In this document: piece after piece, positions 20,463-28,827 of the stretch | How the letters are laid out: each line of letters begins with the position of its first letter | Numbering within the stretch: the first letter of the stretch is position 1 | NCBI GenBank assembly: GCA_944325065.1 | Contig: CALUYS010000002.1 | Coordinates: 1-64,000, forward strand | Origin: Candidatus Gastranaerophilales bacterium | Lineage (GTDB): Bacteria > Cyanobacteriota > Vampirovibrionia > Gastranaerophilales > Gastranaerophilaceae | Length of the DNA stretch: 64,000 nt | Direction of reading: 5' to 3' | Position numbers and translations under genes: made by a program | The notes under the pieces: model-generated | Database searches by the model: none | What the model was told of the DNA's origin: nothing | What the model saw: only the letters and a program-made list of their open reading frames with translations

Positions 20463-21911
20463 TTAAACTTTTCCACCTAAAGCTTTATATAAGCTTATTT
20501 CGCTAGCAATGACATCTATTTTACTTGTAACAACAAGTTTATTAACAGAAAGTAATATTTCTTCTTTTTGTAATAAATCAAGTTTAGAGATTACACCTTC
20601 ATCGTATTTATTTTTTGTAAAATTAAGATCTTTTTGCTCCATATTATAAGTTAAGGAATTTTTTTCAAATTTTTGGTTATCAAGTTTTAACGAGCATAAA
20701 GCATCATTAACTTCCTGAATTGCAACAAGATTTGTTTTATAATAATTTTCAAGTGTTTGTTCATAAATATTCTTGTTTAGTTTTAAATTAGCGACTTTTC
20801 GACCGCCTGAAAATAAAGAAACCATTCCTGAGCCAACAAGCCCTGCAATAGCAGATTTCCAATCCATACTTGAATACATCGAACCACTTTGAAATCCAAG
20901 TAAACCAATAATATTAAATGAAGGCAAGAATTCTTTTTTAGCAATTCTAACATCAATACCTGATTTTTCAACATTTTTCTGAGCTTTCAAATAATCTGGT
21001 CTATTTTGGATAACATCACTTAAAATAAACTTAGGGATTTTATGTTCTTTCTTTAATTTTTCATAACTAATACGTTTAAATTCATTAATATTTTGAGGAC
21101 TTTCACCAATTAAAACAGCAAAAGAATTTAAAGCAAATTCTTGAGATTTTTTTAAATCAATCAAATCAATGGTTGAATTTAAATAAGCTTTTTCAGCATT
21201 AACTAAGTCAGATGTAGAAATTAAGCCTTCATTATGACTCATTTTCATTAACTCATAAATATTTTTACGTTTGTTAATTATTTCATTTTGAATCGATATT
21301 AATTTATCAAGTTTAACAATATTAAAATAACATGTTCCAACTTGTGATAATATAGCTAAATAAGCAGCTTGTTTATCATAAAATGACATCTCATAAGTTT
21401 TTTTTGCACTTTTTGTTTTATCATGGTTTTTTAAAAATAAATCAATTTCATAATTTGCAATAATAGGTATTGAAAAAAAACCATCAAAGCTTGATGTGCC
21501 CGGCAATTTTATGCCGCCTGGAGAAACACCTGCACTTAATGACGGCAATTCGTTGGCAAATTGAACTTTCATTTGTTGATATGTTTGTTCAACTTTAAGT
21601 GATGCGATTTTTAAATCACGATTATTTGATAGTGCCTTTTGTATATAACCACTTAAATAATCGTCTTTATAATTATGCCAAAAATCTATATTTAATGACA
21701 ATATTTCATTTTTATTGTTCTTATCTTTTTGTTGTTTGCTTTTTTTATTCTTATTTTTTTTAGTTTCTTTTGTTATCCCAGTTTTTATAATGCTTTTTTT
21801 ACTTTGGTTTTGTTCATTTGCAAAACAGATACAAGGCATAAAATTAAGTTGTATAAAACTTAAAAGAAGAAAACCTGCTACAATTTTTTTAATATTTTTA
21901 AACGTTTTCAT
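20463..21911 (-). CDS. TolC-family outer-membrane efflux channel
   Basis: Outer-membrane component of a tripartite exporter. An N-terminal signal peptide (about residues 1-32) is followed by a Lys-rich linker, then the two repeated OEP domains of long helical hairpins (roughly residues 75-275 and 290-480), as in TolC, OprM and NodT. Total length 482 residues is normal. GAGGAA precedes the ATG. It is divergent from marR-emrA-emrB across a 615-base regulatory region, so it most likely completes that pump. A cysteine near the signal-peptide end could permit lipidation, but no clear lipobox is seen. Confidence 0.9.
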   Translation of the reverse strand: MKTFKNIKKIVAGFLLLSFIQLNFMPCICFANEQNQSKKSIIKTGITKETKKNKNKKSKQQKDKNNKNEILSLNIDFWHNYKDDYLSGYIQKALSNNRDLKIASLKVEQTYQQMKVQFANELPSLSAGVSPGGIKLPGTSSFDGFFSIPIIANYEIDLFLKNHDKTKSAKKTYEMSFYDKQAAYLAILSQVGTCYFNIVKLDKLISIQNEIINKRKNIYELMKMSHNEGLISTSDLVNAEKAYLNSTIDLIDLKKSQEFALNSFAVLIGESPQNINEFKRISYEKLKKEHKIPKFILSDVIQNRPDYLKAQKNVEKSGIDVRIAKKEFLPSFNIIGLLGFQSGSMYSSMDWKSAIAGLVGSGMVSLFSGGRKVANLKLNKNIYEQTLENYYKTNLVAIQEVNDALCSLKLDNQKFEKNSLTYNMEQKDLNFTKNKYDEGVISKLDLLQKEEILLSVNKLVVTSKIDVIASEISLYKALGGKV

Positions 21912-21972
21912 TTAATTCCTCACATTTTTAAAAATTTATACTTTTTAATTTATGTACAAATTATAATTTTAA

Positions 21973-22022
21973 TTGTAACAAAAATTATATGTTTTAAAAA
22001 ATACATGTTGCATTTGTTACAA
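21973..22022. promoter_or_regulatory. Paired TTGTNACAA palindromes between divergent tolC and marR operons
   Basis: TTGTAACAA (21973-21981) and TTGTTACAA (22014-22022) are each near-palindromes and together form a 10-bp inverted repeat with centres 41 bp apart. The right copy covers the -35 TTGTTA (22014-22019) of a promoter whose -10 TATTAT is at 22036-22041. The left copy lies where transcription of the tolC-like gene would begin if TATAAT on the minus strand (21984-21989) is its -10. The layout suits MarR binding to control both directions; this is inferred, not known. Confidence 0.5.
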
Positions 22023-22077
22023 AGTTATGGTAGCATATTATAAAGATAAAAGCAAGAGGGTGAAAGAACAAGAAAGG

Positions 22078-22128
22078 ATGAGGGGCGTTAGCTCATTGAA
22101 TCAAAAGGGAAAAAATGGAAAATCATGA
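22078..22128 (+). CDS. Candidate leader peptide 1 (16 codons)
   Basis: A short frame beginning M-R-G-V-S-S-L with AAAGG directly before the ATG. Its end overlaps the ATG of the following 23-codon frame (22115), the same arrangement as leader peptide 2 and marR. The surrounding sequence GGTGAAAGAA ... AAAGGATGAGGG is repeated at 22480. Translation is predicted only. Confidence 0.4.
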   Translation: MRGVSSLNQKGKNGKS

Positions 22129-22186
22129 ACTAAAAGTTAATACAATAAATGCAACCCATATGCAGCTGCGAACAATTATCACTTAA
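22115..22186 (+). pseudogene. 23-codon frame, possibly the stub of a duplicated regulator gene
   Basis: It begins ATGGAAA like marR, sits behind a copy of the marR leader sequence and stops after 23 codons at the border of a G+C-rich insert. It may be the beginning of an ancestral gene truncated by that insert, or simply a spurious frame. No homology can be claimed at this length. Confidence 0.3.
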
Positions 22187-22440
22187 TGAAACGTTAGCAA
22201 GCAGCCGTCTGTTTGAGCACAAAGTGCGAGTTAAGGCTGCTCGGGTTGAGTTTAGTGAGAATGTGAGCAGCAAATCGGGTTGCGGTTTTGGTTACTTTTT
22301 CCACAAAAGCGGATTTGCGTACGGATGGAGTGAAGCGAATCCGGATAGCGAACAGAACGAGCCGACTTGAGCGAAGCTCAAAAGGTGAGACTCTGTGAGC
22401 GTGGAGCAAATCCAAGACAGTAACCCCGTCCGGAGGACAT
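22187..22440 (+). ncRNA. G+C-rich, hairpin-rich element in the efflux operon leader
   Basis: About 250 bases with base composition clearly richer in G+C than everything around it. It contains several perfect or near-perfect hairpins: GCAC/GTGC (22217-22227), GCTGCTC/GAGCAGC (22236-22242 with 22265-22271), a 9-bp stem with one wobble (22310-22318 with 22335-22343), TTGAGC/GCTCAA (22367-22381) and GTCC/GGAC (22428-22438). Overlapping open frames on both strands (about 73 codons each) lack ribosome binding sites and seem a by-product of composition. It may be a structured regulatory RNA or a mobile repeat. It would be transcribed in the marR leader. Confidence 0.45.
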
Positions 22441-22497
22441 TAAATATAAATATAATTAAAACAAAAATCAATCTACGTTGGTGAAAGAATGGAAAGG

Positions 22498-22539
22498 ATG
22501 AGGGACACAAGCCCGTTATATAAAAAATGGAAATTATAA
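22498..22539 (+). CDS. Candidate leader peptide 2 (13 codons) overlapping the marR start
   Basis: A short frame M-R-D-T-S-P-L-Y-K-K-W-K-L with GGAAAGG just before its ATG. Its stop (537-539 of the 22,000 block) lies inside marR, beyond the marR ATG at 22527, which itself lacks a ribosome binding site. Ribosomes finishing or stalling on this peptide could therefore control marR translation. The arrangement copies leader peptide 1. Prediction only. Confidence 0.45.
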   Translation: MRDTSPLYKKWKL

Positions 22540-22985
22540 AATTTACGGATACAATTTTTTATCGTATTGAAAGAAGTGCACGTTATATAAATTTATTAAG
22601 TAAGGATTTTTTTGAAAAGTTAGATATATGTCTTACAAGTGATGAATTTAGAACGTTAGATACATTGGTATATAATTCCGAAATATGTCAGCGAGACCTT
22701 GCTCGCCTTATTTTAAGAGATAGGGTGTATACAGGGCGTATTTTAAACTCACTTGAAAAAAAAGGACTTATTAAAAGAAAAAATGATATAAAAAATAATC
22801 GTTTAATCAGAAAACCAATAGTTACAGAAAAAGGGATCGAAATCTATCATAATTGTCTTGAAAAAATTGAACCAAAAATGCAAAATGTATTTAGAACATT
22901 TTCAAAAGAACAAATGGAACAACTATCAAAAATGCTTGATTTATTTGAAAACGCAATATCAAATGAAGTTGTTATTGAAGTTTAG
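22527..22985 (+). CDS. MarR-family transcriptional regulator
   Basis: A 152-residue winged-helix regulator of the MarR family, which typically represses efflux genes and is released by small phenolic or toxic ligands. A helix-turn-helix lies around residues 47-68 (CQRDLARLILRDRVYTGRI), followed by the wing and the conserved LEKKGLIKR segment; N- and C-terminal helices form the dimer interface. It is the first gene of an operon with emrA-like and emrB-like genes (29-base gap). The ATG has no ribosome binding site but overlaps a short upstream frame, suggesting translational coupling. Confidence 0.93.
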   Translation: MEIIKFTDTIFYRIERSARYINLLSKDFFEKLDICLTSDEFRTLDTLVYNSEICQRDLARLILRDRVYTGRILNSLEKKGLIKRKNDIKNNRLIRKPIVTEKGIEIYHNCLEKIEPKMQNVFRTFSKEQMEQLSKMLDLFENAISNEVVIEV

Positions 22986-23014
22986 TTTAATTTATAAATA
23001 AAAGGATAAAAACT

Positions 23015-23968
23015 ATGAAAAAAATACCAAAAAAAATTATAATATCAGTACTGGTTGTTATTTTAGCGGTTTTTGGACTGGCTTTTTATATACATTCAAG
23101 TCATTATCAACATACTGATGATGCTTATTTAGAAAGCCATATGGTACAAGTTGCCCCAAAGGTATCAGGTCAGATTATTGAAGTTTATATTGACGATAAT
23201 GATAAAGTAAAAGCAGGTGATCTTGTTGCAAAGATTGATCCAGCAGATTATAAAGTTAGATATGACGAGCTTAATGCACAGTATGAAAAAACAATGTTTC
23301 AACAAAGTGTTGCTAAAGCTAATTTAAATGCTGCCAATTCAGAAATTGAACTTGCACAGAAAGATTTAAACCGTTATAGAAAATTATATGAAGCAGGTGC
23401 TGTTTCAAAACAAATACTTGATAGTCAGCAAACAAAATACGATTTGGCAGTTGCTCATCAGCATCAAGCACAAAATGATGTTTTTTCAAACGCTAAAAAT
23501 AAAGTTGCGGATGCTGATTTAAAAAGAATAAAGGCACAAAAGGATTTAGCAAAACTTAATTTAAGTTATACAAATATATATGCCCCTCAAGATGGTTATG
23601 TTACAAATAAACGTGTTGAAAAAGGTGCATATGTACAACAAGGTCAAAGTTTATTTACTTTAGTTTCAGAAGAAACTTGGGTTGTTGCTAATTTTAAAGA
23701 AAGTCAATTAGCAAATATGAAACCTGGGCAGGAAGTTGAGATAAAAATTGATACGTTTGGTAATAAAATATTTAAAGGGAAAGTAGACAGCATACAAAAA
23801 GCATCAGGTGCAAAATCTAGTTTATTCCCGCCTGAAAATGCTGTTGGTTCATTTGTTAAAATAGTTCAAAGAATACCTGTCAAAATTGTATTTACCGAAA
23901 AAATAGATACAACAAAATATCAACTTGCAGCTGGAATGTCTTGTGTACCAAAGGTTAAAGTAAAATAA
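23015..23968 (+). CDS. emrA: HlyD/EmrA-family membrane fusion protein
   Basis: Periplasmic adaptor joining the inner-membrane pump to an outer-membrane channel. One N-terminal membrane helix (about residues 8-27), the split lipoyl domain (VAPKVSGQIIEVYIDDNDKV and the matching YAPQDGYVTNKRVEKGA), a helical hairpin between them and a C-terminal beta-barrel are all visible. The 317-residue length is normal. AAAGGA lies before the ATG. Only 4 bases separate it from the emrB-like gene. EmrA is the closest named type; the substrate is not known. Confidence 0.92.
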   Translation: MKKIPKKIIISVLVVILAVFGLAFYIHSSHYQHTDDAYLESHMVQVAPKVSGQIIEVYIDDNDKVKAGDLVAKIDPADYKVRYDELNAQYEKTMFQQSVAKANLNAANSEIELAQKDLNRYRKLYEAGAVSKQILDSQQTKYDLAVAHQHQAQNDVFSNAKNKVADADLKRIKAQKDLAKLNLSYTNIYAPQDGYVTNKRVEKGAYVQQGQSLFTLVSEETWVVANFKESQLANMKPGQEVEIKIDTFGNKIFKGKVDSIQKASGAKSSLFPPENAVGSFVKIVQRIPVKIVFTEKIDTTKYQLAAGMSCVPKVKVK

Positions 23969-23972
23969 AAAT

Positions 23973-25535
23973 ATGAATATATCATCAACAAATCAACAAC
24001 AAATAAATTGGACACCTAAACATTCACCTTGGCTTTTAGCATTGCCAACAATGTTAGCAGCATTTATGTTTGTATTAGATGAAACTATTGCAAATGTTGC
24101 TTTGCCTCATATGGCAGGAACATTTTCTGTTTCTCGTGAAGAATCAACTTGGATATTAACAAGCTATCTTGTTGCATCTGGTATAATCATCCCAACTGTG
24201 GACTGGTTCTGTAAAGTTATGGGAAGAAAAAATTTTTTTATATTTAGTATAATTTTATTTACTGTTTCGTCATTTTTATGCGGTATTGCAAGTTCAATGG
24301 GGATGATGATATTTGCACGTATTTTTCAAGGTTTTGGTGGCGGTGGTTTGCTTCCTATAAGTCAATCTGTTTTACTTGAGTCTTTTCCACCAAACAAACG
24401 ACCTCAAGCTATGTCGGCGTTTGGACTTGTTGTTGTTATAGCTCCTATTGTCGGACCTGTTATCGGTGGATATATAACCGAAAATTTTAGTTGGCCATGG
24501 ATTTTTTTTATTAATGTTCCTATTGGATTTTTAGCAGTTTACTTAACAAAAACATTTTTAGAAGACCCTCCTTATGCAAAAAAACAAGATAATGTTAAAA
24601 TAGATGCTTTAGGATTTTTCTTACTTACATTATTCTTGGTTACTTTACAAGTAACGCTTGATAAAGGTAATAATGCTGACTGGTTTAATGCAACTTGGAT
24701 TTGCCAACTTGCAACAGTTTCTGGTATTTCAGCTATTTTATTTGTAATATACCAGCTTAAGACAAAAGAGCCTCTTGTTGATTTAACCGTATTTAAAGAC
24801 AAAAACTACGCAATTGCAACAGGCGTACAAATTGTAATGCAAGCGGTTTTACTTGCTTCATTAACAATTCTTCCTCAATTTTTACAAGGATTAATGGGTT
24901 ATGATGCATTTTTAAGTGGTTTATCAATGATGCCTCGAGGATTAGGTAGTCTTTTAGCTATGGTTATTTGTGGTACTTTGTCAAATAAAATAGACCCACG
25001 CCTTATGGTTGGACTTGGACTCGCTTCGATGGGACTTGGCGGTTGGTTTTTAGGTGAGTTAAATCTTCAAATGGCAAATGCTAATATCTATTTCCCTAAT
25101 TTTCTTTTTGGACTTGGTTTAGGTTTGGCAATGATTCCTATTATCTCATTATCAGTTATAACCCTTCGTAACGACCAAATGACAAACGCTTCTGGAGTTC
25201 AAAATCTTCTTAAGAATATAGGCGGTGCAATTGGTACATCAATTGTTGCTACTTTGATTACAAGGTACTCTCAAATTCACCAGCATTATATGGTTGATCA
25301 TCTTCATAATCTTAATCCTGTTTATGAAACAAAATTATATTCTCTTAAATCTGCTTTAATGCAATATTTTGACCCCGTTTCGGCTTTACATATGGCAAAA
25401 TATTCACTATACGGAGATTTACAGACACAAGCAACTTTATGGGGATTTATTGAAGTATTTCGTTTCTTTGCAATGGCTTCTTTTGCTATTATTCCACTTT
25501 TATTACTATTAAAAACTTCAAAAAACAAAAATTAA
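23973..25535 (+). CDS. emrB: MFS drug transporter, DHA2 family (EmrB type)
   Basis: Proton-driven multidrug exporter with 14 predicted membrane helices, 520 residues. The first helix has the conserved FVLDETIANVALP, motif A is present as DWFCKVMGRKNFF, and motif C as GPVIGGYI, the antiporter signature. It is the last gene of the marR operon and, with the EmrA-like adaptor and divergent TolC-like channel, can form a complete tripartite pump. The stop TAA overlaps the stop of the convergent 742-aa gene (TTAA at 25532-25535). Confidence 0.93.
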   Translation: MNISSTNQQQINWTPKHSPWLLALPTMLAAFMFVLDETIANVALPHMAGTFSVSREESTWILTSYLVASGIIIPTVDWFCKVMGRKNFFIFSIILFTVSSFLCGIASSMGMMIFARIFQGFGGGGLLPISQSVLLESFPPNKRPQAMSAFGLVVVIAPIVGPVIGGYITENFSWPWIFFINVPIGFLAVYLTKTFLEDPPYAKKQDNVKIDALGFFLLTLFLVTLQVTLDKGNNADWFNATWICQLATVSGISAILFVIYQLKTKEPLVDLTVFKDKNYAIATGVQIVMQAVLLASLTILPQFLQGLMGYDAFLSGLSMMPRGLGSLLAMVICGTLSNKIDPRLMVGLGLASMGLGGWFLGELNLQMANANIYFPNFLFGLGLGLAMIPIISLSVITLRNDQMTNASGVQNLLKNIGGAIGTSIVATLITRYSQIHQHYMVDHLHNLNPVYETKLYSLKSALMQYFDPVSALHMAKYSLYGDLQTQATLWGFIEVFRFFAMASFAIIPLLLLLKTSKNKN

Positions 25536-27760
25536 GCATTTTGTATATTAGTTTTTGGTGTTGTTCGTTGTGACAATTTTTTCTTACCTATTAATTTCGA
25601 CATAAATTGGTAATATTTACCTTTTAATCCCCGTGCATTTTCATTTTTTTCTTCTAATTGTTCAATTTGTTCTTTTGTTTTTTTCAATATAGGCATACCT
25701 ATTGAACTTCTTGATGTAACTTCCATTGCAGCTTGTGAAGTAGCTGTAATTGCTGACATACCCATTAAAGATTTGTGATACTGAGATTCAAATGTTGAAT
25801 TAAATAATTTAATAAACATAGATGAATACATTAAACTTGAAATTCTCTGTACGATACGTTCTTTTGCTTTTTGCCAAGCTCCTTCTTTGTCTTCACCATT
25901 AGATTTTAACATAACCATATTATAATTATCTGCTATAAGGAACAAACTTGCCACTCCACTTGATATAAGTTTTGTAACTAGTGCCATATCGGCATTTGAC
26001 TTTGATGACGTATTTTGATTATTAAATGAATTATATGAACAATTTTTTACATATTTTTTAAATTCCTTATCATTTAAATTTAACTTATCATTTAAATCCC
26101 TGTAAGCATTTGTCATGATGCCAACTTTATCAATACCTTTTGATGCTTTTGTGGCTTTTGGATTAAGTTCCATAAAATCTCTTATCCCTTCACCAACTTT
26201 AGATTTTTTGATGACATCAATTGATGTAATACCACTTATTAAACTTGAAAATAGTTTATATGGAAACATTAAACAACTTTTTGCAAATCTTGGAATACCA
26301 AGTGCAAAATCAACTAAAGGTTGTGCAAATTTTCGGTTTACTTTTCCAAGTTTTATTTTCTCAGGTATTTTATCACCTTGATTCAAACTTTTTAACATTG
26401 TTTCATAATTATCTGCAAGTTTATCAAATCCATTTTCACGCAACTTTTTAGTAAGTTTTTCAAAATCTGATTTATCAACCTCAAGTGTTTTTGTAGTAAG
26501 TTGGTTATATTTTTTATTATATTCACTTGAAACTTTATCCATAAATTCCTTAACTTGAGGTATTTTCTTTAACCCCTTGCCACCAAGCCCTATTGCAATT
26601 GATAAACAAACATACTTAAATAATGTATTTAAGGTGAACAAACCTTTCTCTTCTTCTTTTTTATTTTGAGTTTTATCTTTGCTATTTGAAGTTGTATTTG
26701 TGAAAACAAATTTTTTACCTGATTTCTTTTCCTCAATCTGATTATATTTTTGTGCTTGTTCTTTATTTACAAAAAATACAGGCTTTCCGGCTAGTGTACG
26801 AGATAAAGTTTCACTTAACAAAACTGTTGTTGCGATAATTAAAGGTGATGCCCAACTAGTTGCATTGACAATTTGCGTTAAAGCACCAAGCGTAATAAGT
26901 TGAAGATAAGCAGTAGTACCAATCCGTACAAGTTCTTGATTACGCCTTATTTTACCTTCTTTTGTTGATTCATTTGGGTCATTTGTAACTAAACTTGCAA
27001 GGTTATAAGCATCATTAGCCAGAAAATATGTAGAAACACCCCCTGATACAAGACGGTTTAATGAACGCTCATGAACTGTATTATATTTACCTGCTTTTGG
27101 GTCAAAAAACTTTTGCGATATTTTGAATATGGTATCATCAGCATCAGTCTTATTCATAACTTTTGACACCTGCTCAACCATGCCTTTTAATGCATTATAC
27201 TTTTCTTCAGCACGGGCTTTTTTGCGAATATTTTTTAGAAATTTTGTATTATATATATTATCGAAAATATTGTCTTTATTCGTTTTAAACAATTTTTTAA
27301 CAATGTTTGATGAACTTTTTAATGCCCAATTTATTATATCAAAAGGCATTTTAACTATTGGATATATAGCTGCTTCATATATTAAGCGTAAAACACCTTT
27401 CTCTTTAAACCTTATTTTATCTCCATTAATTTTTATATTATCAGGCAAGTGTTTCTTTGTTGAATCAAGGAGTTCTTTTGGGTCAATACCTGTTGTTTTT
27501 TTAACTTTTTCAAAAATTTTATTATAATCACTTATTTCATCATTATAACCACTTAAGAATTTTACCATTTTCTTAAAATCCTTAAAAAAAGAGCCTCCAA
27601 AACTTATCGTAGACGATGATTGTTTTAAAGGCTCTTTCTTTATATCTTTTTTTAAGGCTAAATTATCAATTTTGGAAACACTTCGCCATTTTAATTTTTC
27701 GTTATCTCTTCCACTATATTGTTGCTCAACAATGCAAGCCCCATAATGACTTATTTTCAT
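25532..27760 (-). CDS. Large membrane-associated protein of unknown function with internal duplication
   Basis: A 742-residue protein of no recognised family. The N-terminus has the basic extension ending in ISFGG (52-56). Two halves resemble each other: LVSGGVSTYFLANDAYNL in the first half matches LISSGVASLFLIADNYNM in the second, and in both about 60 residues later a Thr/Ser/Ala-rich hydrophobic helix leads into a G-(K/M)-P segment and a Lys/Gln-rich tail. Several hydrophobic stretches suggest membrane insertion. AGAGGATA precedes the ATG. It is convergent with emrB, with overlapping stops. Confidence 0.75.
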   Translation of the reverse strand: MKISHYGACIVEQQYSGRDNEKLKWRSVSKIDNLALKKDIKKEPLKQSSSTISFGGSFFKDFKKMVKFLSGYNDEISDYNKIFEKVKKTTGIDPKELLDSTKKHLPDNIKINGDKIRFKEKGVLRLIYEAAIYPIVKMPFDIINWALKSSSNIVKKLFKTNKDNIFDNIYNTKFLKNIRKKARAEEKYNALKGMVEQVSKVMNKTDADDTIFKISQKFFDPKAGKYNTVHERSLNRLVSGGVSTYFLANDAYNLASLVTNDPNESTKEGKIRRNQELVRIGTTAYLQLITLGALTQIVNATSWASPLIIATTVLLSETLSRTLAGKPVFFVNKEQAQKYNQIEEKKSGKKFVFTNTTSNSKDKTQNKKEEEKGLFTLNTLFKYVCLSIAIGLGGKGLKKIPQVKEFMDKVSSEYNKKYNQLTTKTLEVDKSDFEKLTKKLRENGFDKLADNYETMLKSLNQGDKIPEKIKLGKVNRKFAQPLVDFALGIPRFAKSCLMFPYKLFSSLISGITSIDVIKKSKVGEGIRDFMELNPKATKASKGIDKVGIMTNAYRDLNDKLNLNDKEFKKYVKNCSYNSFNNQNTSSKSNADMALVTKLISSGVASLFLIADNYNMVMLKSNGEDKEGAWQKAKERIVQRISSLMYSSMFIKLFNSTFESQYHKSLMGMSAITATSQAAMEVTSRSSIGMPILKKTKEQIEQLEEKNENARGLKGKYYQFMSKLIGKKKLSQRTTPKTNIQNA

Positions 27761-27909
27761 TTTTATCCTCTTATATTAATATATATAGTCTCATTTATAA
27801 AATATCTAAACATATTTTTTTTTGTTAGTTTTAAAAATAAAAGTTTACAAAACTTTACAAAAAAAGTTAATATTATTATAATAAATTTAAAGATTGGAGT
27901 AACATTGTT

Positions 27910-28827
27910 GTGCCGATAATTGATTTATCAAAAGAATATTTGAATAATTTCAAACTTTATCTTGAAGTTGAACGTAATTTTTCTATACATACAATTCGTG
28001 CATATTCTTCTGATATTTTAAGTTTTATTATTTATCTTGATGAATTTAAACTTGAAAATGTCAACTATCAAAAAATCAAAGAATATTTAAGTTTTATTGC
28101 TCGTTTTAACTATTCTAAAACCACTATAACACGGAAAATATCAGCAATAAGAATGTTTTATAAATATTTATATCGAGAAAATATTGTTAAAAATAATCCA
28201 TTAAAAGGTGTTATGGCTCCAAAAGTTCAAAAAAAATTGCCTATATTTTTGACTGAAGATGAAATTAATCAAATATTAAACACAATACCCATTGATACTG
28301 TTCAAGGATTTCGTAACCGAACTATTTTTGAACTTTTATATTCAACAGGTATAAGAGTTTCCGAATTAACTTCTTTAAACTTTGGTAATTTAAATTTGGA
28401 GGAAAATGAAATAAAAGTTTTGGGCAAAGGTAATAAAGAACGTATTGTTTTGTTTTCAAACACGACAAAAGATTTTTTAAGAACATACATTGATACAGCT
28501 CGCAAAATGCTTTATCAAGACGGTTATAAAGATACAGTAAATCAAGACACTCCATTATTTGTAAATAATACGGGATATCGTCTACAAGCCCAAAGTGTAA
28601 GAAAAATATTAAAAAATATAATAAAACAAATTGAACTTCCCAAAAATGTTACGCCGCATAAATTTCGACACAGCTTTGCTACTAAAATGCTTGAAAACGG
28701 GGCTGATTTGCGCGTAGTGCAAGAACTTTTGGGACACGCTAGCATATCAAATACCCAAATTTATACACATATAAGCTCTAAACACCTAAAAGATGTATAT
28801 AATAAAACTCATCCAAGAGCAGTTTAG
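27910..28827 (+). CDS. Tyrosine recombinase, XerC/XerD type
   Basis: Site-specific recombinase of 305 residues, the length of XerC/XerD, probably acting at dif to resolve chromosome dimers. The catalytic set is complete: R149 (TGIRVSEL), K173, H250 and R253 (HKFRHSFA), H276 (LLGHAS) and nucleophile Y285 (IYTH). The N-terminal SAM-like core-binding domain is intact. The start is GTG at 27910 with GGAG at 27896-27899. No integrase-type genes or attachment sites surround it, so a housekeeping role is likelier than a prophage role. Its end overlaps the convergent envelope-protein gene. Confidence 0.93.
   Translation: MPIIDLSKEYLNNFKLYLEVERNFSIHTIRAYSSDILSFIIYLDEFKLENVNYQKIKEYLSFIARFNYSKTTITRKISAIRMFYKYLYRENIVKNNPLKGVMAPKVQKKLPIFLTEDEINQILNTIPIDTVQGFRNRTIFELLYSTGIRVSELTSLNFGNLNLEENEIKVLGKGNKERIVLFSNTTKDFLRTYIDTARKMLYQDGYKDTVNQDTPLFVNNTGYRLQAQSVRKILKNIIKQIELPKNVTPHKFRHSFATKMLENGADLRVVQELLGHASISNTQIYTHISSKHLKDVYNKTHPRAV

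Noticed and set aside
22149-22415. 73-codon open frames on both strands in the G+C-rich element
   Set aside because: No ribosome binding sites, both strands open at once, and the sequence is dominated by hairpins; open frames are expected by composition.
27910-28827. Xer-type recombinase as a prophage or integron integrase
   Set aside because: The length and catalytic spacing fit housekeeping XerC/D, and no phage genes, cassette array or att repeats surround it.
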